64,000 nucleotides of DNA from Agriotes lineatus (Eukaryota; Arthropoda; Insecta; Coleoptera; Elateridae): assembly GCA_940337035.1 (NCBI GenBank), contig OW679203.1:26793495-26857494 (forward strand), in the 5' to 3' direction. The notes beneath the pieces are model-generated. The model searched no databases, was not told the DNA's origin, and saw only the letters and a program-made list of their open reading frames with translations. Numbering within the stretch: the first letter of the stretch is position 1; every line of letters begins with the position of its first letter. The translations under genes and the position numbers were made by a program. Positions 56,047-64,000 of this stretch are shown one piece after another.

Positions 56047-57154
56047 CAGGGTGTCAGGAAAGTCAACAGTGTGACTTCTCGAGCTGCTTTATAATGCAAA
56101 ATGAAGCAAAAAGTTCCATAGAATTTTGGTCTTAGATGCATAGTGTCACCAAAAACGACTGCCGTAAATTACAAAGGAAAGGTTGGGAACTGCAGAATTT
56201 TTACTAATACTACCGGTAGGCTTAGAACATTCGCTACCATGTTTTTCAAATTTTTGTTATTCTAATTTCGTATACTTCAGTTCTAAATTCTTCTTAGAAG
56301 TTATGCTTTAGGCTATTGCTTTAAAGACTGCCTCATTTATTTTTTTGTTTTAAGTAAATCAAATTATAATTACTAGAGATATTGATAAATAACAATAGTA
56401 TCATATTTTATCGTAATAAAAGCTAATAAAAAAACAAAATTTTAAAAACACACTATCAATAACTTATAACAAATGTTCAAAATGTCCACCATTCAGCCTT
56501 ATGCATTTCTTCTGGCAGGATAATCTGCTTCATACAAAGCCTGCACGCGTTGTACATGATAGGAATACAGCAGGTTTTCTCGCAAAATTTTCCATATTGT
56601 ATCACTGTTAATACCCACAGTACGCTTTATTTGTCGTATGCTTAGCGAAGGATCTTCTTCTACAGCACGAAGAACTTCTTCTTCTGTATTCACAACGTTT
56701 CGAGGTCGCTCTATTTCTCTGGTTTTGGGAAACACAGAGCCAGTCTCTCGAAGTCTTTGCGCTACATTAATAAAGGTTTCTCTATAGGAAAGATGTCGCT
56801 GAGGATAACGTTCTGCATACCAGCGAACTGTAGCACCAGCGTCTCCATCACATTCACCATATACAAAGTGGATGTCGGTATATTCTTGGACTGTATACTG
56901 AGGCATTATCTAATTAACTTGACTAAATTTGAAATTGTCAATGAAAACTGTCAATACAAACAATATCAATCAAAGCCTGTCATTAGAATTCCATGAATAA
57001 TTATCAGCAGTTTCCAAATGTTTGTTTTAAATCTTTAGCATCCGTTTTCATGAAAACTATGCATCAAAAACAAAAATTTTACCAAACTTTTTTGTTTTAT
57101 TTTGCCTTGTAATGCGGCTTCAGAAGTCACATGGTTGAGTTTCCTGACACCCTG
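56047..57154 (-). mobile_element. Internally deleted Tc1/mariner element
   Basis: 1108 bp between TA dinucleotides (56045-56046 and 57155-57156). Terminal repeats cagggtgtcaggaaa with tgtgacttct further in, imperfect on the two sides. It encodes only an N-terminal DNA-binding protein (minus strand); no catalytic domain is seen. Confidence 0.8.
56499..56906 (-). CDS. DNA-binding domain of a Tc1/mariner-type transposase (135 aa)
   Basis: Starts at ATG 56906. First helix-turn-helix: TVQEYTDIHFVYGECDGDAG, with WYAERYPQRHLSY (common insect transposon N-terminus). Linker RLRETGSVFPK, then a second helix-turn-helix: EDPSLSIRQIKRTVGINSDTIWKIL. A Tyr-rich tail and a stop follow, where the catalytic core should begin. 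The frame has no break. Either a deletion derivative or a stand-alone DNA-binding product that could compete for the ends. Binding is inferred from the family. Confidence 0.75.
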   Translation of the reverse strand: MPQYTVQEYTDIHFVYGECDGDAGATVRWYAERYPQRHLSYRETFINVAQRLRETGSVFPKTREIERPRNVVNTEEEVLRAVEEDPSLSIRQIKRTVGINSDTIWKILRENLLYSYHVQRVQALYEADYPARRNA

Positions 57155-58714
57155 TATATTTAAAAAAATTGTTTTTGCATTTTTATATGCAGCGCGAGTC
57201 CGAGGTTTTGCCCCCGCTTGTTTGCGATGCAAGCTGTTTTAGCGCGCTTCTTCGCCACTTGTGACTGCGTGACTAGAAGCAACAAGTGATTTTAGAGTTG
57301 TGGTCCCGCCACGCGCCCTTTGAGGTGCCGTAGGCGAGGCTTACGTTTGTTTATTGCGTGATTACCGGCTATTGGTCTGTTCAATTGATGTGTGTGCCGC
57401 ATGTTTTGATCCCGTTATCCGAACTCCTGTCGATGTGACGCAAGTTTTGTGTTCCGCGTCTACGGACTTGTTGAACTGCACGCGGAAACGGGTGAACTGG
57501 GTGTTGTTGTTGTTTACCGATGTAGGCCTTTGAGATTTCGTCTATCGTGTGGTGGCACCCTTAGCACGTCGTTTGGTGGATTCTCCGTGAGATCTCATTG
57601 CCGGCTTATTATTAATCATGTACCGCGAAACTCCCGCTTGTCGTTTCATGCCGTTTTGCCAATTTACCGTACGGATTTCGAATTCGTCCTCATTAGCGGA
57701 TTATCCCAAGTTCCGCCCCGTAGGCCAGCAGCTTCCTGTTGATTTGGTGTAGTGCCCTTAGGTGTTTATCGCATTGTCTGGAACTGCAGCCGTTTGCCAC
57801 TGAGCCAAGCTTCTTAAAGGTACCGTAATATTGTAGTAGCTTTACAACAGTGCGAATTTTAAGTGTACCGAGTGTTTCGCCGAAGTTGCAGTCAGTTTGC
57901 GTGACGTTGCGGTCGTTGTAACATTCATTTTTTATATTCTTGCGTTTGCTAAGCCACTTATAGTTGTTTACCTGTCAGTTTAGTTCATTACCGTTAGATT
58001 ATTTTATCCGATTCAACTTTATGTAGTAGCATTTGAAGTATCCGTCGCAATTGTACTATGTTGAGTTGACTACAGTCTTTTATTGCTGTTAATTGAGTCA
58101 GTGTTTTGAAGAAATCAATGTTAATACCGTTCACAGGTCATTCCTCTATTTGATGTCAAGTTTACCGCTTATTTACTAGATTAAGACGTTAGTCAATATA
58201 AATAGTTAACCTTTACTAACCCATTTCATATTTTTATGTAAACTTTTGCATTTTTAAATATTTTTGCCAATACATTTCATATTTGTTTAACTGTGGTTTT
58301 CTTCTGATATTGTGCATGCGATTTGTGTATGTATGTTACAGCTGTAACCGTAGTTTGGCCAGTTGGTCAAATGAGTTCTCGAACGGTAGGTGTGTGATGT
58401 TGCACTTGGCTCGCTGACACTTAAAGTTATAGTTGAAAGGTGAATCCATTATGCTTCCGTTTTTCCTCGGTGGGTTCACCTATGCATCTTTCCCTTGTAG
58501 GAATGGCGGGGCGCCGTAGCAATTAAGATCTGCTTTTCGGTTATTAGAACGTTGTCCTGTGTGATCTCGTGTTGGACCCCCTCGCTCCACTGGAGTCAGT
58601 CGGAAATCCTTTTGTAACGGGCTGGGACAGCGGTTCTATGTAGTACATTCCCGATTTTGAGTTATTTTACGCCCTAGTCGTTTAGCTTTGTTTGGGATTA
58701 TCGTAAATATCGTT
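57155..58714. other. No gene assigned
   Basis: Relatively GC-rich and T/G-biased on the plus strand, with no long frame or terminal repeats that I can define. The texture resembles the unidentified stretch at 19.9-21.9 kb, but I could not align the two by eye. Confidence 0.35.
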
Positions 58715-59379
58715 ATGTACGCTTACAAACAAATGACGTCCAGGAGTTCAAAAAACCAGAAAGTAAAAGAAACGGATGATAGACTATGCAATTACTTTAA
58801 TCAAAACTTTTGGATCTCGATGCAACTGGGGTATACAAGATTTCCGTATTTAATCGTAAATACTAGGGAAAAATTTCTGACGATTGGTATTCTAGACGAA
58901 AAAGATGGAGGCAAAAGAGTATACTTTTTAAAAGGTTATTTTAAACAACACCTTATAAATATTTATAACGATAACAAAGAGAAACTTAGAGAACAGGGAT
59001 ACATTTGTGTTCCATTTAATGGATTATATATTGTATGTGTGCCAACAGAAGAACCGTGTATAAAATTTAAAACTAATGGAGTTTCTACGTTTAATGGGCA
59101 CTCATTCCCCAAAGTAGAGGAAGTTGAAGTTTACAGAGAGAATGGCTAGATCCAGATCGATTAATATACAATCAAGAAGATATGGATCAAATTTCCAACA
59201 ATAGCATGCAGCAACTAAAAGGCAAGATTAAGATTCGTTTGGAGGAACTCCAGAAAGGAACCGAACTAGTTGTAACTGAAACTAAACACATTTATGACAG
59301 AAACAAAAATCGTTATATTTTAAGAAAATATAGAAGCTTTGTATGTAACCAACTTCTGACTCGAAAAAGAAATAGATGA
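58715..59379 (+). pseudogene. Unrecognised gene, one frameshift
   Basis: ATG 58715 opens 144 codons (to 59149). A one-base shift at about 59143-59146 then restores a second open stretch (to 59379) that reads smoothly on from it (..GW/LDPDRLIYNQEDMDQ), about 220 residues in total. Composition is globular: many aromatic and charged residues (RFPYLIVNTREKFLTI, GYFKQHLINIY, GLYIVCVPTEEP), with a basic C-terminus. No signal peptide or membrane segment. I do not recognise the family. It could be a host gene copy or a gene from a large DNA element or virus. Confidence 0.5.
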
Positions 59380-60125
59380 ATCACATATAGACTTAAATTA
59401 CTCTTTACTTTTACAAACAGTCATACATATACGACAAGACTCGAATATCTTTAATACATAACATTTTGTTTAAAATATTAAAAGTGCTAGAAGTATTTTA
59501 ATATATAAAATGAAAATATAGAAATGTACAGTGTACTTTTTTCGATTTGTTTACAGACATTGTTAATTTGAGCGAAATGAAGCGATATTTTACGAAACAC
59601 ATTTCATTAACACTTAGATCTATAAACAGAAACTTCTTACGACAGAAGTGTAATTCCAAAACCTACACGAGAAGTACGTGGTGATGTTCGGAAACAGTTA
59701 GCAAGAGAGAAATAAAACGTTTAGTGTGTGACATAACGCTACCATTAAATAATTGTGGCTCCAAATATATATATATATCTTGGACTGGACCCCTTCTGTG
59801 ATTTCGTTCCTAGTATTAGAATGATTTACCAGAATAAAATATAAGATCGACATGGTTTTGTTCTTTATTGCTTTTTCGGAGTAAAGTATTTATTAGACAC
59901 ATTAAAAATTACTATATTATTCATTTCAAAGAATATATTTTTCTACAGCCGTGATTTTAAACTGTTTCCAAGGGTCATATGCGGCGTGCTTTATGTTGTC
60001 TATAAAACACTCCATTCCATTTAAAGCACGGAGTACTTTAAGAGGTTATAAAACCTTATTTGTGAAGATTAAAAGTACAGTTATTATATCGGACCGATTT
60101 GTATGCGGAGCCCCGAGTGCCCGAT
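59380..60125. other. No gene seen
   Basis: AT-rich; a short AT microsatellite (about 59767-59778). No motif recognised. Confidence 0.5.
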
Positions 60126-60567
60126 TAGAGAGGGGCGCAGCCCGATGGCCCCTTTGGAGAGGGGCGGAGCCCCGAGGGCACCCTTGGAGAGGGGTGGAGC
60201 TCCAAGAGCTCCCTTGAAGAGGGGCCGAGCCCTGAGGGCCCCCTTGGAGAGGGGCCGAGTCCCGAGGGCACCCTTGCAGAGGAGTGGAGCTCCAAGAGCC
60301 CCCTTGGAGAGGGGCCGAGTCCCGAGGCACTCTTGGAGAGGGCGGAGCCCGATGACCCCCTTGGAGAGGGGCGGAGCCCCGAGGGCACCCTTGCAGAGGA
60401 GTGGAGCTCCAAGAGCCCCCTTGGAGAGGGGCCGAGCCCTTAGGGGCCCCTTGGAGAGGGGCCGAGCCCCGAGGACCCCCTTGGAGAGGAGCGGAGTCCC
60501 GAGGGCCCCCTTGGAGAGGGGTGGAGCCCCGAGGGCCGCTATGGAGAGGGGCGAAGCCCCGAGAGCA
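60126..60567. repeat. 30-bp GC-rich minisatellite, about 15 units
   Basis: Unit gagaggggcggagccccgag followed by ggcacccttg, with substitutions and one short unit near 60330. Because 30 is divisible by 3 and the unit lacks stops, several frames on both strands are open across it (for example 10-residue RAPLERGGAP-type repeats). It sits in AT-rich surroundings. Confidence 0.92.
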
Positions 60568-60824
60568 TTTAAGCTAACAAACTCCTCGGCTGTAGAAAAA
60601 ATATTGAAGCCAACTCGTGTTTTACAGTTCAAAAATCTCGGTCGATCATATAATTCTCGCTTCGCTCGAATTTTAGCATGATCGACCTCGATTTTTAAAC
60701 CCTTTGTAAAACACTAGTTGCCTTAATAACTATAAAATCAGACAAGATTTTATAAGAGGATTGGTAGGCAACCATTTAAACAGCCGTTCATAGAGGTGAA
60801 TATAGAATAGAAATCGTTAACAAG

Positions 60825-60896
60825 TCTCCGTAGACTAGTGATTAGCGTGTGGGACTAGCAATACAATGGTATAAAGTTTAAACCCTGCTTGGAGCA
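60825..60896 (+). tRNA. tRNA-like degenerate segment
   Basis: Reads ctccgtagactagtgattag at the 5' side and ccctgcttggagca at the 3' side, so CTCC pairs with GGAG as an acceptor stem. The anticodon loop is ctagcaa (AGC, Ala). The B box (agtttaaaccc) is decayed. Probably a tRNA-derived cassette, as in the 49.3-kb element. Confidence 0.4.
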
Positions 60897-61231
60897 GAAA
60901 AGTTTTTATAAATTTTATAAATAAAATAGGACTTTAGAACGTGCAAGACAAAGAGAACACAAACCTTCCAGTTAGTACGACAAAGATAAAGAGGCGCTTT
61001 CAACGAATGCAAGAGAGATAGCATGATTGACGAATACAGAGCATCACGTGACTAATTCAAAATTCAAACTGAACGCCGCTTCAATTAAAACAAAATGGCG
61101 CCCAAAGTGCCCCTTTGCCCCAGGAAATTTAATTATTAAAAACAAAATAGCGACCAAAGTGCCCCAGGCAATTTAATTATTGCGCAATTATCAATTTAAT
61201 TAGAGGTTTAATTATGCCCTCAGGGCTTAAT
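60897..61231. other. Non-coding interior of a transposon remnant
   Basis: AT-rich with two related blocks (aaaatggcgcccaaagtgcc at about 61091 and aaaatagcgaccaaagtgcc at about 61143). No coding sequence. Confidence 0.4.
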
Positions 61232-61268
61232 CAATAAAAAGTGGAGGGGATAGTGTCCCTATTCTACT
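61232..61268. mobile_element. Right end of a second foldback-family element
   Basis: aataaaaagtggagggg followed by a short stem and attctact. This closely parallels the right end of the element at 49301-52835 (aataaaaagtggaggggg ... tttctact). The left end was not found, so the element is partial or diverged. Confidence 0.6.
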
Positions 61269-61631
61269 TGCATGTATTCTAATCTTGCTAATTGATCTAA
61301 AAGATCAATGTAGCTGTTATTGCTTTGTACATTTCGTTTATGCCTATTGATAAATGTCCCATTCGATTTTAGTACTCATATTATTTCTGACTTATATAAA
61401 TATTTTTTCAACGTAAGAGTAGGTTACACGTAATGTCAGCATTTGTTGTGCGTGAAAACTACATATATTTATAATGCAAGTACTCATTGTAACAAAACGA
61501 ATATTATATTATCAACGTATGCATTTTCTCTACTGTTTTCCAAATAGTATATTGCCTTTAAGTCAGGCGGAACATGTATCTTTAACGTTTAACTGATACT
61601 CTTATATAAAATGTATCAAACTATTTTCTAG
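61269..61631. other. Presumed intron of the GD_N gene
   Basis: AT-rich, no gene. It ends in a pyrimidine-rich acceptor tattttctag at 61622-61631. Confidence 0.5.
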
Positions 61632-61785
61632 AACCTGGAAATTGAAATGGAGTCAACATTAGACGATATATTGGCGGAATGTCCGATAGTTTACAACATC
61701 TCCTTTCCGATTCAAGGGGTGATACCGAGGCTCACTAGAATAGAACTTAACAACAAAGTGTATTGCACCGGTCCTTCAGAAGAAT
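61632..61785 (+). CDS. GD_N-domain gene, exon (C-terminal half of the first GD_N)
   Basis: Acceptor tattttctag|A; the exon starts in phase 0. It encodes the second half of a GD_N domain: IVYNISFPIQG, IPRLTRIELNNKVYC and GPSEE. It ends in the donor AAT|GTATGA, leaving one base of a split codon. GD_N is the N-terminal domain of gastrulation-defective-type secreted serine proteases, which process developmental signals. The phase-0 start is compatible with the phase-0 end of the exon seen in the palindrome arms. Confidence 0.65.
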
Positions 61786-61838
61786 GTATGACTAACGTTT
61801 TAGCTAGAACCCAATTCATTATCCGTTATTAATTGCAG
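61786..61838 (+). other. 53-bp intron
   Basis: GTATGA donor, ctaac branch-like word, TTGCAG acceptor. Splicing restores one reading frame between the exons at 61632 and 61839, which argues that both belong to a real gene. The size is normal for insects. Confidence 0.7.
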
Positions 61839-62319
61839 TGCGCCCTAGCGGAGTCACCGAAATGTCGGCCGCCTATTACTACAGAACCAACCAGCCTTCA
61901 AAACGACTCTCGGCCAAGCCCAAACAGAAGTTACATCCGCGTTGCACTTTATTCGAGCAGCAGCTTCAACTTCACAATTCAACTACCTTTTCTTCGAATT
62001 CTTGGCAGCAACCTTCAGCAGCTCCCACTACGTTTGAATTATCGCATTCAAGCACTTGGAAACCACCTGTAACGGGATATAACATGAATGCACCATTGAC
62101 TTCGTGGTTTTGGAGGCCTTGGTCCAGGCGGCCGTCTTTAACGGCTGCCACTACGTCTGCTTCGTTGTTCTCGAATACGTTGTGGCAACCTTCAAACTCG
62201 TGCCCCAACTTGTTCCAGTACCAACAGGACAAAAATGGTGATGTCTTTGGAAGGGCTACAGCGGCTATTATGACATCTCGGTGAACATGTCCATTGCTGC
62301 GTATCTCGTCGATGTACAG
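61839..62319 (+). pseudogene. GD_N gene, linker plus second GD_N exon (frameshifted)
   Basis: In frame after splicing: a low-complexity linker rich in Ser/Thr/Gln/Trp-Pro (SSNSWQQP, STWKPPVT, NTLWQPSN), then CPNLFQYQQDKNGDVFGR, the start of a second GD_N. Compared with the palindrome exon, 16 nt are missing after GGAAGG (about 62257), which shifts the frame into a TGA. The rest (YSGYYDISVNMSIAAYL) is legible in another frame. The donor ACAG|GTCAGT is kept at 62320. Either a pseudogene or an assembly or sequencing error; the protease domain would lie beyond the window. Confidence 0.6.
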
Positions 62320-63210
62320 GTCAGTGTCGGCGACAACACAATTTGCGTTGTTAGACGGTTTCCTAGTGTCAGGGGGAGTTTGCGCAAAATGGTACTTGCC
62401 TGGTGATTCATGTTTCACGGTTCGAATTTTAGCCATCAACGCAAATTTCGAGCTTATAACGCGGAACAGTAGTTTTAAATATTATCATTTTTAAAATCTG
62501 ACTCTTATTAAGTAGCACAGAAAAACAATTAACAAAGTGCAATAGTGAGTTGAGATGTTGGTTTATACAAAAACGCGTATCTGCTCTGTTCAAAACAATT
62601 CAACCTCTTGATTCCTATAATCGCTGATATAACTAAGAGCTGATAAAAATTCCAAAAGGAGGTGCCTTAAATTTTTCTAAATCCTTCAAACAAGCAAACG
62701 CGTTATGCTAAACAGTACGAAGGGGCCAAATAAAATCAGTTAGCTTTAGAGACGCTTCTATTGCTGAATTCATAGGTATATATTTATTTACATTTGTTAG
62801 CGTTAGTTCGCTTGGCTAATTATTTGCAAAAATTATCTAATGATATTGTTAAGATAATATCTGAAACCTTGTTGTAGCGAGATATAATTCATGTTCTTTT
62901 TTGTGTATTTCGCCACTCTGAAAAGTAAGAATAACTATAAAATATAGAACGCTTCGAAGGAAAATCTGCCCTCGTTATCAACGTTGATAACGAAAGCGAA
63001 TTGTTCCTCGAAACGTTCGATATCTAATATTTAAAAATTTTCAGAGTGGCGAAATACCCAAAAAACATGAAAGTTCTTGTTAGTCAACTTTTTGCTGCCA
63101 CATGAACTGGACCACAGGTGGGTATTTACAGGTTATTAACGACTTGGAATCTTGCTACTGAATGTTTCTCTTACACGCGATGTTTAATTTTGAATTAAAC
63201 AGATATAAAC
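62320..63210. repeat. Intron block homologous to the palindrome arms
   Basis: Matches 1332 to about 2030 (and its mirror 5265-5962) with many substitutions and indels, for example tgctgaattcata, ttatttgcaaaaat and acgacttggaatcttgc. It lacks about 60 bp present near 1440-1500 and carries an extra insertion at 62852-63082. Confidence 0.8.
62852..63082. mobile_element. Small hairpin transposon (MITE-like) in the intron
   Basis: About 225 bp absent from the palindrome copy, bordered by ttgtta on both sides (62846-62851 and 63077-63082). It contains inverted arms (catgttcttttttgtgtatt; cagagtggcgaaata) and a central perfect palindrome cgttatcaacgttgataacg at 62973-62992. Confidence 0.7.
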
Positions 63211-64000
63211 TTCAGTCAAAATTTACGAAATATCGTTCACAATTTAAATGCCAGTGTTGCTTCGTAATCAAGCCGGTTTAAAGGCCGGAAAACTGCAAAC
63301 CTGCAACTTGCGCAAATAACCGACCCACAATCTGGAGTTCAACGTGCGTACTTGCAAACAAAGCAAGAAGCGATATTGTTTACCGCTGAGTTATTATTTT
63401 GTAATAGTAGACTCGTTCTAGTGAACTATACCTTTGCACTTTGAAATGTTACTTCGACACGAAGTGTACGAAGTATTGAAATTCCCTCATATCGAAAACC
63501 ACTCTGAGTCAAATATCTCTAAAATTCGAGCCAACCGACTAATGAACCCACTATATCAAATCTCCGTCTCGGCGGTGCGGATCTTTTGGTGAAGATCCCA
63601 GCCCACTAGATCAATCCCCGTATTGGGGGGTGCCTAAACGTGCTGTGCGGGGATGTATGTTCGTATGTGTACACGATTCCGGTCGCCAGGAACCTTCCTG
63701 AAGTCTTGGATCGTTTTCATACGATAGGTCCTCCGAAAATGCAGGCAACATCAACTTTTGAGCCATGGTTGTCGGCAAAAAAAATTTTTTTTGTTTTTTT
63801 TTTTTATAAATAACTGGTTCATAGCATTTTATTGTATTAGCGAAACGGAGTGATGCTGAGTATCGAAGTATTCTTGGAAAGCACGGAAGGGCGCTCTTCT
63901 TGGGTGGGGGGTACCGTATATTTTTATTTAGTATCTAAGCAGTTATTTTGTATAAAGAGACCGTTTATTTTCGTAATAAAACAATCGACATTTAATGTTT
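63211..64000. other. No gene seen
   Basis: Mixed composition, with a GC-richer part at 63540-63770 and a T-run at about 63790-63815. I cannot assign it. Confidence 0.4.

Noticed and set aside
60084..60681. Long repeat proteins on both strands (about 180-190 codons)
   Set aside because: Both strands are open only because the repeat period is a multiple of three and lacks stops; no start context or flanking coding sequence supports a gene.
63540..63770. 3' end of an RTE/R1-type LINE
   Set aside because: The composition suggested it, but I found no coding word or tail to support it.

Overview
This is an arthropod, most likely insect, genomic window (possibly a beetle, but I cannot place the species). 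It has short spliced exons with GT..AG introns, a gastrulation-defective-type (GD_N) secreted serine-protease gene fragment, and a dense nest of insect transposable elements: env-bearing Gypsy/errantivirus copies, Jockey and CR1-group LINEs, mariner DD41D, Tc1 DD34E, hAT and Harbinger elements, and foldback elements. There is no prokaryotic gene organisation. No complete host gene is contained; most coding sequence belongs to mobile elements.

Layout. 1-7293 is a giant, nearly perfect palindrome (arms about 2.72 kb, spacer about 1.85 kb). Each arm carries a signal-peptide/GD_N exon. It runs directly into a 145-bp satellite of about 15 units (7287-9472), which abuts a Gypsy integrase scrap. 9.7-16.4 kb is largely non-coding with relics, small hairpins and a 111-bp tandem repeat. 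16414-17708 is an apparently intact mariner-like DD41D transposon. 18-24.4 kb holds a broken copy of a repeated arthropod gene family, split by an unidentified 3.6-kb insertion, followed by a hAT relic that contains a tRNA-Gly(GCC)-like sequence.

24820-55975 is the centrepiece: two copies of one errantivirus lie head to head, 173 bp apart. Copy 1 (minus) has open pol and env frames. Its gag is cut by a CR1-group LINE, which is itself cut by a foldback element, and gag also carries a nonsense codon. Copy 2 (plus) has an open gag. Its primer-binding site is cut by a full-length Jockey-like LINE, its pol by a Tc1-like element and a 3.5-kb foldback element, and its 3' LTR by a Harbinger MITE. Its pol also has three 1-nt frameshifts and a 54-nt deletion in RT, and its env has lost 222 nt. 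In both copies env is a two-exon gene with a leader exon carrying the start of a signal peptide.

55976-61.3 kb contains a deleted Tc1/mariner element that keeps only its DNA-binding domain, an unrecognised frameshifted gene, a GC-rich 30-bp minisatellite open on both strands, a tRNA-like segment and the end of a second foldback element. 61632-63210 has two spliced exons of a GD_N-domain gene (plus strand), damaged by a 16-nt deletion. Its second exon and intron are homologous to the palindrome arms, so the palindrome was built from a relative of this gene.

All homology calls are my reading of motifs in the translated sequence. No database search was run.
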